A model generated the notes under the pieces. The model was not told the DNA's origin and did not search any database. It saw only the letters and a program-made list of their open reading frames with translations. The translations under genes and the position numbers were made by a program. Shown here one piece after another: positions 25,442-34,998 of a stretch of DNA of 64,000 nucleotides; the stretch's first letter is position 1, and each line of letters opens with the position of its first letter. This DNA comes from Phaeobacter piscinae (lineage in GTDB: Bacteria > Pseudomonadota > Alphaproteobacteria > Rhodobacterales > Rhodobacteraceae), in the NCBI RefSeq assembly GCF_002407245.1, contig NZ_CP010681.1:2170001-2234000 (forward strand), written 5' to 3'.

Positions 25442-26689
25442 ATGGAAAACGATACGCACCCAGATCAAACGACGAGGCGGAAACTGAAAGCTGGCAGCCA
25501 TGCCGATCGCTTTGCCCTACAGATCGAGGCGGAGGGATACGGCCTCCGTTCCATCGCCAATTACAGAACCACAGCCGAGGCGCTTTGGGCGGCGATGCTG
25601 GAGGCAGACGTCTGTCCCACTGAGCTGACCGATGATCGTGTGGACCATCTGGCGACGTCGATCATCAGTGCGGCTTCTGCGAGAGACCAAAAGCACTGTC
25701 GGTACCGCATCAATCGGTTCAGGGATTATCTCATTGAAAATGCAGGCGCACCGCCGCGCTCAGAACCGCCGCTCGACATGTCACCGAGGGCCTGCCTGAA
25801 ACGGGAATACGAAACCTATCTTCGCAGTCAGCGCGGCTTGTCTGAGGATACAATTTATCACTGCCTACGGTTTTATGACCGGTTCCTGACCGCGAAGTTC
25901 GGCACCGGTTTGGGTGATCTGAATACGATCAAACCCGGCGACATCACTGGGTTCATCCTTCGACTGCGGGAGGCCCAAAACGCGCCACGCGACAAAACCG
26001 GCCCGTCTCACCTTCGTAATCTGTTCCAGTTCCTGTTCTGGAGCGGCAAGACGGAGCGAAACCTGAGCAACGCCGTGCCAAAGGCGCGGCAGCCGAAACC
26101 TACAGGCATTCCGAGGTATCTGGAGCCGGAACAGGTCAACCGGCTCATTGAGGTGGTGCGCGGCCACAAGAAAACGGGCCGCCGCAACTATTCAATGCTG
26201 ATGCTGATCGCCCGGCTGGGCCTTCGGCCCCCAGAGGTGACGGCGATAGAACTGGACGATATCGACTGGCGCGCTGGTGAAATCCTGATCCGCGGCAAGA
26301 GACAGTTGCACGACCGGATGCCGATGTCGGCGGAGGTTGGTGAGGCGATTGTCGATTACATCAAGAATGAGCGCCGGGGCCCGGACCGCGCGCTGTTCGT
26401 GTCGGTGAAACCGCCGTTCAAGAGGTTCAAGGACGCGCAAATCCTTCGTTGGATTTTGCGGGATGCCTATGACGCGACCGGCATTAGTCCGCCGCAAGCC
26501 TATATCGGCACGCACATTCTGCGGCACAGCCTAGCCACCGACATGCTGCGAAAAGGCGCGTCGCTGGCCGAGATCGGGGATGTGCTGCGACACCGATCTG
26601 CGATGACCACGACAATTTATGCGCAATATGATGTCGATGCTTTGCGCTCGATCTCGCGTCCCTGGCCAACGGCGGAGGAAGTACAATGA
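25442..26689 (+). CDS. RIT tyrosine recombinase 1
   Basis: A 415-aa phage-integrase-family protein. It has a SAM-like N-terminal core-binding domain and a C-terminal catalytic domain with R in ARLGLRPPEV, K in IRGKRQLHDR, HILRHSLATDML (H-x-x-R), the second His/Arg region VLRHRSAM and Tyr in TTIYAQYD. All catalytic positions are present. First of the trio; its stop overlaps the next start as ATGA. Confidence 0.88.
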   Translation: MENDTHPDQTTRRKLKAGSHADRFALQIEAEGYGLRSIANYRTTAEALWAAMLEADVCPTELTDDRVDHLATSIISAASARDQKHCRYRINRFRDYLIENAGAPPRSEPPLDMSPRACLKREYETYLRSQRGLSEDTIYHCLRFYDRFLTAKFGTGLGDLNTIKPGDITGFILRLREAQNAPRDKTGPSHLRNLFQFLFWSGKTERNLSNAVPKARQPKPTGIPRYLEPEQVNRLIEVVRGHKKTGRRNYSMLMLIARLGLRPPEVTAIELDDIDWRAGEILIRGKRQLHDRMPMSAEVGEAIVDYIKNERRGPDRALFVSVKPPFKRFKDAQILRWILRDAYDATGISPPQAYIGTHILRHSLATDMLRKGASLAEIGDVLRHRSAMTTTIYAQYDVDALRSISRPWPTAEEVQ

Positions 26690-27630
26690 AGAGGCTTTCC
26701 CAACGACTTGATGAATATCTGGCTCTTCGGCGTTCGATGGGTTTTGATCTATCTTTTGAGGAACGGGTCCTGCGCAAGTTCACGACTTATGCCGATGAAA
26801 ACCGGTTCGATCGAATCTCGACGCCGTTGTTCCTTGATTGGAAGGCAAACTACGGCAGCGCGGACAACAACACTTGGTCTCATCGCCTTGGTATGGTGCG
26901 CAGGTTTGCCTTCTGGCTTGCGGAGCACGATGATCAGACCGAAATCCCGTCCAGCCAGCTTGTCACAGGCCGATACCGACGACGGGTGCCGTATATTTAC
27001 GCGCCCAGGCAGATCGCGGAACTTGTCGCCGAGGCCGGTCGGCTGCCGTCACCCTATGGCCTCCGAGCCGCTTTGTGGCAGACCCTGTTCGGCTTGATCG
27101 CGGTAACGGGCATGCGGGTGAACGAAGCTTTGTCTCTCGATCAGCAGGACGTCAATCTTGACCGTGCCGTGCTCACGCTCAGAAACACGAAGAATGGTAA
27201 AGATCGGCAGCTGCCCGTCAACGGTGACACCGCCCATCGGCTCGCCCACTATGCCGAGTTGCGGGATCGGCTGGTCGCGCACCAGTCGTCGGCGTTCTTC
27301 ATCAAAGAAGATGGCGAACCGGCGGGAGATTGCGGGGCACGCTACAACTTCGCGCTGGCCAGCAGAAACACCGGCCTACGATCTCCGCAATCCTTCAACC
27401 GACACGGCAATGGGCCACGCATCCATGATTTGCGGCACACATTTGCCGTCCACACCATCCTGGACTGGTTCCACGATGGCCGGGACATCGAGGCCGAAAT
27501 GTACAAGCTCAGCACCTATCTCGGCCATTCCGAGCCAAAGCACACATTCTGGTATATCGAGGCCGTGCCCGAGCTGATGCAGTTGGCCGCGGCGCGGGCC
27601 GAACGACGGGTACTGGAGGGCGCATCATGA
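26686..27630 (+). CDS. RIT tyrosine recombinase 2
   Basis: A 314-aa tyrosine recombinase: R in VTGMRVNEAL, K in RNTKNGKDRQLPV, HDLRHTFAVHTI, LGHSEPKHTFWYIEAVPE with the nucleophile Tyr. It overlaps both neighbours by 4 nt, typical of RIT. The middle member of RIT trios is usually the shortest, as here. Confidence 0.88.
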   Translation: MKRLSQRLDEYLALRRSMGFDLSFEERVLRKFTTYADENRFDRISTPLFLDWKANYGSADNNTWSHRLGMVRRFAFWLAEHDDQTEIPSSQLVTGRYRRRVPYIYAPRQIAELVAEAGRLPSPYGLRAALWQTLFGLIAVTGMRVNEALSLDQQDVNLDRAVLTLRNTKNGKDRQLPVNGDTAHRLAHYAELRDRLVAHQSSAFFIKEDGEPAGDCGARYNFALASRNTGLRSPQSFNRHGNGPRIHDLRHTFAVHTILDWFHDGRDIEAEMYKLSTYLGHSEPKHTFWYIEAVPELMQLAAARAERRVLEGAS

Positions 27631-28625
27631 TCGCGACCTATCCACTGCCCATCTACGTGCAACGGTTCTTCATCGAGCGGCTGTTGATCCAGATGCAGGC
27701 CAGCCCAAACACGATCGCCAGCTATCGCGACACCTTCCGGCTCTTGCTGAAATACGCGACAGCAGAGACCAGGTTGCCGCCGACTGAGCTGCATGTAGCC
27801 CACATCGATGCCGACATTATCGGGCGGTTCTTGACCTTTTGCGAGGAGGAACGCGGCAACAGCGCGCGAAGCCGGAACACGCGGCTAGCAGCGATCCGTT
27901 CGTTCTTCAAATATGTCGCGGGCTGTGAACCCCAGTTGCTGCATCATTGCCAGAAGGTGCTGGCGATGCCGTCCAAACGGCACGAAAAACGCGTCGTGGA
28001 CTTCCTGACTCGTGATGAGATGGAGGCCTTACTGAAGGCACCTGACCAGTCGACCTGGTTTGGGCGGCGTGATCGGGTGTTGCTCCTCACAATGCTACAG
28101 ACGGGTTTGCGCGTATCAGAGGTAATCGGCCTGCGCGTTGGCGATGTCGAGCTCGGCACCGGAGCGCACCTCAGATGCATGGGCAAGGGTCGAAAGGAAC
28201 GCGCAACGCCGCTTCGCGCAGACAGTCGGGATGCATTGAAGGCGTGGCTTGCGCAGTGCCGGACTGAGCCCAGCGATCCCCTGTTCGCAACCATCCGTGG
28301 CAGGTCGCTCAGCAGAGATGCGGTTGAGCGAATCGTTCGGAAACATGCGGCCACCGCCGCCTCGACCAGCTCGACGTTCAGATTGAAGCGCGTCACACCC
28401 CATGTTTTGCGCCACACCGCTGCAATGCAGCTTCTACAGAGCGGTGTGGACCGAACGATTATCGCCCTTTGGCTGGGCCATGAATCGATCGAAACGACAC
28501 AGGTCTACATCCACGCCGATATCGAACTGAAAGAAAGGGCGATGGCTCTGACAAAGCCGGTTGACCAGACGGGTGGACGATATCGACCGGGTGACGAACT
28601 CCTGGCATTCCTCGAAGCGCTCTGA
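27627..28625 (+). CDS. RIT tyrosine recombinase 3
   Basis: A 332-aa tyrosine recombinase of the XerC/D-like type. The core-binding domain covers residues about 1-110; then R in QTGLRVSEVIGLRV, GKGRKERATPLR, TPHVLRHTAAMQLL and WLGHESIETTQVYIHAD with the catalytic Tyr. Complete and intact. Last gene before the right end of the element. Confidence 0.9.
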   Translation: MIATYPLPIYVQRFFIERLLIQMQASPNTIASYRDTFRLLLKYATAETRLPPTELHVAHIDADIIGRFLTFCEEERGNSARSRNTRLAAIRSFFKYVAGCEPQLLHHCQKVLAMPSKRHEKRVVDFLTRDEMEALLKAPDQSTWFGRRDRVLLLTMLQTGLRVSEVIGLRVGDVELGTGAHLRCMGKGRKERATPLRADSRDALKAWLAQCRTEPSDPLFATIRGRSLSRDAVERIVRKHAATAASTSSTFRLKRVTPHVLRHTAAMQLLQSGVDRTIIALWLGHESIETTQVYIHADIELKERAMALTKPVDQTGGRYRPGDELLAFLEAL

Positions 28626-28680
28626 ATTATGCCGATATGCCGCGCCGATCTGACCGCAACGCAACAGGTTGTAAGGGTCG

Positions 28681-28710
28681 GCGCGGCATAATCGGAAACG
28701 CGGCATTATG
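28681..28710. repeat. Right terminal inverted repeat of the RIT element
   Basis: Begins GCGCGGCATAATC and ends CGCGGCATTATG. It is the inverse of 25259-25288 with four mismatches. The last bases merge with the CAT (His) codon of the interrupted ardC motif. A further TTATGCCGA copy lies at 28627-28635 just after the last recombinase. Confidence 0.75.
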
Positions 28711-29310
28711 GATCACCTCATGGGCCAACGTCCCATAATAGCCTGCCGCATCGTGAAACGTGGCAATCGGCGGCATGTGGATGTGATCTTTGGCGGGGCT
28801 GTAATAGGCACGCGGGTCGTCGCTGGTGAGGATCTCCGCCCCTGTCCGGCTGAAAAACGCCTCAAGCTCTGGATCTTCCGCCGTCCCAAGGTCGCGGGGT
28901 TCCTCGGGCCGGATGTAGTAATCCTCCGGCAATCCCTCGATCTGATCCGCATTGAACACGCGATAGGCGCGCGCATAGGGCAGCTCTTCCTCGATGCCCA
29001 ACTCGTTCTCTCGGGTGAACGTCCCGTATTTGACCACGGTCGACGACGTTTCGCCTTTTCGGACTTGGCCGCCCAGCTCTTGGGCCTGCTTGTAGGTCAT
29101 CCAACGGCTGGACACATAACCCTGCTTGGCCGCCATAACCCAGAGCATCAGGACATTAATCCCGCGATACTCCTCGCCGTTGTGCCGTGTCGGCAGGGCA
29201 ATGCCGGACGCGCTCCCTGTCCACGGCTTGCGCCATGGCGGCGTGCCTGCCTCGATCTCTGCAATAATGGTTTCGGTGACATGGGCATAAACATCAAACT
29301 TCGGTGCCAT
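28708..29310 (-). pseudogene. ardC: ArdC antirestriction protein, 5' part (cut by RIT insertion)
   Basis: Starts with GAGG ahead of ATG 29310 (MAPKFDVYAHVTETIIAEIE). The N-terminal ssDNA-binding ArdC-N domain is recognisable (GTPPWRKPW, EYRGINVLMLWVMAAKQGY, SSRWMTYKQAQELGGQVRKGE). The metallopeptidase domain starts (AYYSPAKDHIHMPP, GTLAHEVIH) and is cut in the second His of HEVIH. After the junction the frame runs a few residues into the RIT end. ArdC protects incoming DNA from host restriction; this copy should lack its peptidase end. Confidence 0.87.
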
Positions 29311-29358
29311 TTGTGGCCTCCTTGATCAAAGTGACGCGGGTGAGGCTTCGCGCCCCCT

Positions 29359-29660
29359 TTCCGCCGTTGGGCTGCGCCTCGGCCACCTGATCTGACCGAA
29401 TACGCATGTATTCGGCGGAACAGAGTGGGAGAGGGCAAAGCCCGACCCACGGCCCTGAACGGGGCTGTCAATCGGCCACATTTGCGAAGAAAATGTCTGC
29501 GCCAAAATCAGACGCCAATTTGTCCCGCGAGGAATGGCTCGCCCGCGAGACAGGGGAAATTGGTGGCTGATTTTGGGGATGGACTAAGGTTGACCGCCAC
29601 GGTCGGGGATGTTGGGCGGACCAATCAAATTGAATGATGCCTGGATCGGGGTGAGCGGGC
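29359..29660 (-). repeat. Repeated structured intergenic element, copy 2
   Basis: Block A 29359-29457 with hairpins CCGAATAC/GTATTCGG (29396-29415) and GTGGG..GGGC/GCCC..CCCAC (29425-29450). Block B is 29606-29660. The middle part (about 29460-29600) differs from copy 1 and instead shares a TTGTCCCGCGAGGAATG-type stretch with 38373-38405. It lies directly upstream of ardC, as copy 1 lies upstream of the zinc-ribbon gene. Confidence 0.7.
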
Positions 29661-29789
29661 CAAAGGCCCGTTGAGCCCTGATGCAGTCCGTTTGTAAAAG
29701 CCGTCCCGACGGGACGACAATCATGTAATTTCGTGGTTAAGGTGTGCTGTGCAAGAAACCATTAGAATCATGTTTTCAAGGAATAAGTC

Positions 29790-30707
29790 GTGCAAACAGA
29801 GGGCTCATTCGGTCGAACTATCCAGCTTTTCCTCGTAGACGGGAAGCCAACCGGGCTGCGAAAAGCGACGATCCATGGTTGGACAGGCTTGCTTTTTGTA
29901 AGTGGGGCTTCAGCTTTCGGCGACCTTGCCGCTCGTGAAGAGGTCGATCGAACTGGCATCTACATACTGTCGGGTCCTGATCCGGAAAAGGCCGGTGCAA
30001 CCCGTGCCTATATTGGATCTGGGAACTCTGTGGCTGAGAGGATCAAGCAAAGCGCGATCAAAAGAGATTTCTGGGAAACGGCCATCACCATAACGACAAG
30101 TGACGACGACCTATCCAAAGGGCACGCAGAGTATCTTGAGGCGCGGCTCATAGAACAAGCTGCTCAAGCAGGTCGCGTCACCTTGGACAACGGCACGCAA
30201 CCGGACACAAGCAGACGACGACTGCCAGAGGCCAACGTCGCCAATATGGAGCAGTTTCTATCAAACCTGCGTATCATCCTGCCCGTGATCGGTCTGGATA
30301 TGCTCAAACCACAACCGCGCGCGGTGACACAGACAGCGAAGCCGGTCGAGGAACGAACAGAAGGTGAAGTGCAGTTCGAGATCCGTCACAAGAGCGGCGT
30401 CAAAGCGACTGCTGTCGAAGAAGACGGCGAATTTGTTGTACTGGAAGGGTCCGAAGCGCTCACCGAAACCGGCTATGTCCAACAGAGCTACGGTAGCTTG
30501 AAGGAAAAGCTCATTTCAGACGGCATTTTGGTTGCGGACGGCAACCAAAAACTCAAATTCACGAAACCTTGGTCGTTCAATAGTCCATCAGCCGCCGCTG
30601 CTGTTGTCTTGGATCGAAACAGCAACGGACGTCTAGAGTGGAAGGTCAAAGGATCGAAGCAGACCTATCACGACTGGCAACAAGTAGAGGCAAAACAGCC
30701 ATCGTAG
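29790..30707 (+). CDS. GIY-YIG nuclease-family protein with DUF4357-like C-terminus
   Basis: Start GTG 29790 with AAGGA at 29778-29782. A 305-aa protein. Residues about 50-150 form a GIY-YIG domain (TGIYILSGPDPEKAG, RAYIGSGNSVAERIKQ, then GHAEYLEARLIEQA with the conserved Glu). The C-terminal region (about 215-300) is DUF4357-like (ALTETGYVQQSYGSLKEKLISDG, then a 'FNSPSAAAAVVLDRNSNGRLEWK' stretch). Such proteins are often next to restriction-modification genes, as here. It is convergent with hsdR. Nuclease activity is inferred. Confidence 0.8.
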   Translation: MQTEGSFGRTIQLFLVDGKPTGLRKATIHGWTGLLFVSGASAFGDLAAREEVDRTGIYILSGPDPEKAGATRAYIGSGNSVAERIKQSAIKRDFWETAITITTSDDDLSKGHAEYLEARLIEQAAQAGRVTLDNGTQPDTSRRRLPEANVANMEQFLSNLRIILPVIGLDMLKPQPRAVTQTAKPVEERTEGEVQFEIRHKSGVKATAVEEDGEFVVLEGSEALTETGYVQQSYGSLKEKLISDGILVADGNQKLKFTKPWSFNSPSAAAAVVLDRNSNGRLEWKVKGSKQTYHDWQQVEAKQPS

Positions 30708-30725
30708 GGCACCCCAACTCTTCGG

Positions 30726-33700
30726 TTAGACCTGCCCGCCAACACCTTTGAATTTTTCGACAAAGGCGGCAATCTTCTCGAAGACGGTCGTCTTCTTGGT
30801 CCGAAACTGTGGGTTTAGCGGGCTCATTTTAGGGAGTATGGCATTGAGGTCAGCACCGTTTTCACTTGCAAATTCACGTTTTATGGAAGCAGAAATATAG
30901 CGCCTTGCTGCATCAGAATTTAGATCTTCCGACCTGATAAGCTCTTCTACCTCTTTACGCTGCTCTGCCTGAGCAAAAGAGAAAAATGCATCAATCACAC
31001 CTGCCTTATCATCAATCTGATCAAGATCAGTCTGGTTGATAAAGTCCACAATCAGGCTCTCTTTGGCACGACTTCCAACGCTGCCGCGAATTACGCGGCG
31101 AGCATCCTCAATCAGATCCCCTTTGCTCTTCACCTTTTTGTTTTTCTCAAAGATGAGCTCAAGGATGTAGTCGAGGTTAATCTCCTGCGATTTCAGAAGA
31201 TCCACTTCGAAAACGACATCGTCCCACTCAATATTACTTTGTTCTTGCTCAGCCGAAGACTTTTCCCGGCGCAGCCAATCGCGAATGTCGTTGTATGTTG
31301 ATCTATAGTCTTGAACTGCTCGGTCTGAAGGCAGTTCTATCGCCTCCAGGTCACGTAGATCTTCGTCGCTCAAATAGTGCTTATGCTTGAACTCCTCGAC
31401 GGCAGCTGGATCTGTTAAATCCAGCCCCTGATAGGCTTTCAATGCTGAAAATTCGTCGTAGTTCCTGAGCACATTCTCAACTCTCAGATACTCACCAAAG
31501 AGCTTCGCGAACTCCTTTTTATCTACTTCTTTGACAATCTCGTCTGGCTTTGGAAAGCGCTCGGTTAGCTCCCTGACAACATCAATGAACCCGCGTCGCG
31601 CCGCGCCGGTTTCCTGATCAACGAAACCATTCATGTACTCGTCGTAGCTCTTCTCAAGCACGACGTTCTTTGTGTTCTTGTCACCGAACAGTGTGATCGC
31701 ATCAACGGTCGCTTGCTCAAGGTCCCTGAACGCTACGATATTGCCGAATGTCTTGGTCGCATCGTAGATTCGGTTTGTTCTGGAGAACGCTTGCATCAGT
31801 CCATGAAAGCGGAGATTTTTGTCGACAAACAAGGTATTGAGCGTTGGAGCGTCAAAGCCCGTAAGGAACATGCCGACGACAATCAGCAAGTCGATATCCT
31901 TCGAGCGAACCCGGCTGGCAAGGTCGCGGTAGTAGTTTTGGAAACCGCTGCTATCGACACTAAAATTCGTTTTGAAAAAGGCATTATAGTCTTCGACTGC
32001 GGCGCTCAGAAACTCTTTGGCGCTGCTATTCATCGCTGACACATCGAAGCTCTCGTCCCGGATGTCCCCGATCGCATCTTGCTCTTCGTTGGCTGCGAAC
32101 GAGAAGATCGTGGCAATCTTGAGCGGCTTTTCACTGCCTGCTTGCAGAGTGTTTAAGGTTTCATAATAGAGCTTTGCGGCGTCTACACTATTGACGGCAA
32201 ACATCGCATTGAACCCACTGCTGCCTGCTTGCATCCGGTGAGTTTTTTGACGGAAATTGTTCAGAATATACTGCGAGACCTCCCGAATACGTTCTGGATG
32301 AAGAAGCGCTTTCTTGTTTTCAGCGGCACTGAGCTTTTTCTCGTCCTGCTCTGTTTCGATGGCCTTGAACCGGGGACGCACATCGTTGTAGTCGACCTTG
32401 AACTTTAGAACCTTTTCATCGCGAATGGCATCGGTGATCACATAGGAATGCAGCTCCCGCCCAAACACGCTTGCGGTCGTTTCAGCCCCTAGCGCATTCT
32501 CAGGGAAGATTGGCGTTCCGGTAAAGCCGAACTGGTAAAACCGTTTGAACTTCTTCTTCAGATTCTTCTGTGCCTCACCGAACTGACTGCGATGGCATTC
32601 GTCGAAAATGAAGACCACCTGCTGATCATAGACCGGTAGGTCACCCTCGGATTTCATCAGGTTGTTCAGCTTCTGGATCGTCGTGACGACAATTTTGTTA
32701 TCGTCCTTTCCCAAGTTGCGCTTCAACCCGGCCGTACTGTCAGAGCCGTTAACACTGTCTGGGGAAAATCTCTGGTATTCCTTCATGGTCTGGTAGTCGA
32801 GGTCCTTGCGGTCCACGACGAAGAAGACTTTGTCGATGAAATCCAGCTCGGTTGCCAACCGTGCGGCCTTGAAACTCGTGAGCGTTTTGCCGGAGCCTGT
32901 GGTGTGCCAAATGAAGCCGCCGCTCTCCGGCTTCCTCCAGTTTTTCGCCTCATATGAGCTCTTGATCTTCCACAGGATGCGTTCAGTCGCAGCAATCTGA
33001 TAGGGCCGCATGACCAGCAAAGTGTCGCTGACATCGAAAACCGAATACTGCAGCAAAACGTTCAGCAGCGTGCGCTTCTGAAGGAAAGTTGCGGTGAAGT
33101 CCTTAAGATCTTTGATCAGTTCATTATCAGACCTCGCCCAGTTCATTGTGAAGTCGAAGCTGTTCTTGTTGCGCTTGGTCGTGTTGGCGAAATACCGGGT
33201 GTCGGTGCCATTCGAAATCACGAAGAGCTGCAGGAACTTGAACAAAGAATGCTCGCTGTTGAAGCTTTCCTTGCTGTACCGGTGAATCTGGTTGAAGGCC
33301 TCCCGGATCGCCACGCCGCGCTTCTTCAGCTCGATCTGCACCAAGGGTAACCCGTTGACCAGGATCGTCACGTCATAGCGATTGGCGTGCGTGCCGACCT
33401 GCTCGAACTGCTTGATCACCTGCAGCTTGTTGCGGGCAATGTTCTTCTTATCGACGAGGTAGATGTTCTGGATACGCCCGTCGTCGAAGACAAAATCGTG
33501 GATGTAGTCGTCGTGAATCTTGCGGGTCTTGTCGACGATGCTGTCGCTCGGCTTGTCGAGGTATGTCTCGACAAAACGCTTCCATTCATCGCCCGAAAAC
33601 GTGACGTTGTTCAGCCGCTCCAGCTGCGACCGGACGTTGGTCATCATGGCATCCGGGGTGGTAAGGGAGGGCAGAAATTCATAGCCTTGATTGACCAGAT

Positions 33701-33827
33701 CCTGCACCAGCTCGCGCTCCAAATCGTCTTCGCTCTGGTAGCGATCAGCGGCGTCCCATTCTTTGTTGTACTTGTCGAGGACGATGAAATTCTTTGTTTC
33801 CGCGATGGTTTTTGTCTGCTCAACCAT
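30726..33827 (-). CDS. hsdR: Type I restriction enzyme R subunit (HsdR)
   Basis: A 1033-aa motor and nuclease subunit. The N-terminal PD-(D/E)XK nuclease is seen near residue 160 ([15 protein letters not shown]). Helicase motifs follow: Walker [11 protein letters not shown] (near 312), [13 protein letters not shown] (near 409), FTGTPIF, '[23 protein letters not shown]' and QAFSRTNR (motif VI). It overlaps the anticodon-nuclease gene by 8 nt and ends the operon. It translocates and cuts unmethylated DNA with HsdM and HsdS. Confidence 0.95.
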   Translation of the reverse strand: MVEQTKTIAETKNFIVLDKYNKEWDAADRYQSEDDLERELVQDLVNQGYEFLPSLTTPDAMMTNVRSQLERLNNVTFSGDEWKRFVETYLDKPSDSIVDKTRKIHDDYIHDFVFDDGRIQNIYLVDKKNIARNKLQVIKQFEQVGTHANRYDVTILVNGLPLVQIELKKRGVAIREAFNQIHRYSKESFNSEHSLFKFLQLFVISNGTDTRYFANTTKRNKNSFDFTMNWARSDNELIKDLKDFTATFLQKRTLLNVLLQYSVFDVSDTLLVMRPYQIAATERILWKIKSSYEAKNWRKPESGGFIWHTTGSGKTLTSFKAARLATELDFIDKVFFVVDRKDLDYQTMKEYQRFSPDSVNGSDSTAGLKRNLGKDDNKIVVTTIQKLNNLMKSEGDLPVYDQQVVFIFDECHRSQFGEAQKNLKKKFKRFYQFGFTGTPIFPENALGAETTASVFGRELHSYVITDAIRDEKVLKFKVDYNDVRPRFKAIETEQDEKKLSAAENKKALLHPERIREVSQYILNNFRQKTHRMQAGSSGFNAMFAVNSVDAAKLYYETLNTLQAGSEKPLKIATIFSFAANEEQDAIGDIRDESFDVSAMNSSAKEFLSAAVEDYNAFFKTNFSVDSSGFQNYYRDLASRVRSKDIDLLIVVGMFLTGFDAPTLNTLFVDKNLRFHGLMQAFSRTNRIYDATKTFGNIVAFRDLEQATVDAITLFGDKNTKNVVLEKSYDEYMNGFVDQETGAARRGFIDVVRELTERFPKPDEIVKEVDKKEFAKLFGEYLRVENVLRNYDEFSALKAYQGLDLTDPAAVEEFKHKHYLSDEDLRDLEAIELPSDRAVQDYRSTYNDIRDWLRREKSSAEQEQSNIEWDDVVFEVDLLKSQEINLDYILELIFEKNKKVKSKGDLIEDARRVIRGSVGSRAKESLIVDFINQTDLDQIDDKAGVIDAFFSFAQAEQRKEVEELIRSEDLNSDAARRYISASIKREFASENGADLNAILPKMSPLNPQFRTKKTTVFEKIAAFVEKFKGVGGQV

Positions 33828-34998
33828 TTTGTTCGCCCTGTTTCCAATAGCCGTAATTGTTAATCAAATTGTCCAGCAAGACCGCCACGTCTTCCTTTTG
33901 CTTCTCCGTCGGGTCTGCGACTTCTTCGAAGGCAAGCTCGCGGTGACTATAGTGGTTTGTCAGCTTCTTGAGGTAATCAGCTCGACCTTCCGGCGCGGTT
34001 GAAAGAAGTTTTGTCCAATGCTCGTAACCCAGAAAATTCGCGGTCTTCTCATAGAGATTTCGTAACAGATTGAAGTGGTACTTCTGGACAACGTCCTGAT
34101 CGATGGCATCTCGAAGAATACTGATCAGATGATGATGGTAAGAAAAGCTCTTATTGGCCGCCCCGTTCTTCGGCTCAAGAAGGAATTGACCAGCCACGTT
34201 GCGCTTCAAGAGGTAGCGCGCCGCTCCACTCAGCTCCTTACACAATACGTTAAAGAACAGTGGGTTGTGGGTGGTGACAATGTACCTAACACCTTCGCCA
34301 TTCTCAAATCGGCTGGACGAGATCAAGCCCGCCAAGTCAATCGCCAGTTCGATCAAGTGATTTTCGTCCAGCGAACTCACTGGATCATCGATGAACACAT
34401 ACTCTAGATCATCATATTCGTTGTCATCACGTTGAGAGGGATCATGCTCTTTTCTGAGCGCAATAACCTCCTGCAACAATGTATAGAAAACGCTCCAGAT
34501 AAGGTTGTTTTCCTCCCCCTTGGAGATTTTGACGTTGTTCTCGATGTTGTCTCCACCAGTGTAGGCAAACCGAATTTCGGGGTATGTCAAAACGTTGGCT
34601 CGTCTTCCCTCAATTTCTCTGACAACCGTTTCAGGGGGGAAGGATGGCGTGATACTGCGGCTAGTGTAGTGCTGAAAGTTGTTGACGATGTTTAACTCTT
34701 GCCCTCTATCCCTCAAGATCCAATCGACAAACGTGTTTGGCTGAATGCGGATTTTTCGGTCTTCGTCACCTTCGGTATCATTGTCCCAGACGAACAAATC
34801 CTCGGTGAAAGCGCTGTAGTATAGGAACTTTCGCCTTGCCGGGGCGGGTTCATCATCCTCCGGATTCTTCGGGGCGATCTCGTTCTTCATTACGCGAGAC
34901 AGGCGGGTTTTGCCGGTGCCGTTGAAGGCATAGATCAACTGCACCTTCTTATCGGCTGCATGCAGCTGCTGTGCGATCTCCTCGAGGGTCTGGCTCAT
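33820..34998 (-). CDS. prrC: PrrC-like anticodon nuclease
   Basis: A 392-aa protein encoded between hsdS and hsdR, as in the E. coli prr locus. Its N-terminal ABC ATPase has FNGTGKT (25-31), signature KISKGEEN (157-164), Walker B/D-loop [15 protein letters not shown] (200-214) and [10 protein letters not shown]. The C-terminal part holds R313, E317 and H349; the spacing (R-x3-E, then 32 residues to H) is the same as in the PrrC tRNA-cleaving triad (R320/E324/H356). It is probably held silent by the restriction complex and released when a phage disables it, then cuts tRNA-Lys. Confidence 0.82.
   Translation of the reverse strand: MSQTLEEIAQQLHAADKKVQLIYAFNGTGKTRLSRVMKNEIAPKNPEDDEPAPARRKFLYYSAFTEDLFVWDNDTEGDEDRKIRIQPNTFVDWILRDRGQELNIVNNFQHYTSRSITPSFPPETVVREIEGRRANVLTYPEIRFAYTGGDNIENNVKISKGEENNLIWSVFYTLLQEVIALRKEHDPSQRDDNEYDDLEYVFIDDPVSSLDENHLIELAIDLAGLISSSRFENGEGVRYIVTTHNPLFFNVLCKELSGAARYLLKRNVAGQFLLEPKNGAANKSFSYHHHLISILRDAIDQDVVQKYHFNLLRNLYEKTANFLGYEHWTKLLSTAPEGRADYLKKLTNHYSHRELAFEEVADPTEKQKEDVAVLLDNLINNYGYWKQGEQNG

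Larger units (their letters stand above)
25232..28707 (+). mobile_element. RIT element (recombinase in trio)
   Basis: About 3.5 kb with three same-strand, ATGA-overlapping tyrosine recombinase genes and imperfect terminal inverted repeats (25259-25288 versus 28681-28710, 26 of 30 matching). It sits inside ardC, flanked by ATGG at 25228-25231 and 28708-28711, which may be a 4-bp target duplication. The exact ends are uncertain by a few bases because the left end has about 27 extra bases with a perfect hairpin (25235-25254). RIT elements are known to carry exactly this trio. Confidence 0.88.
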
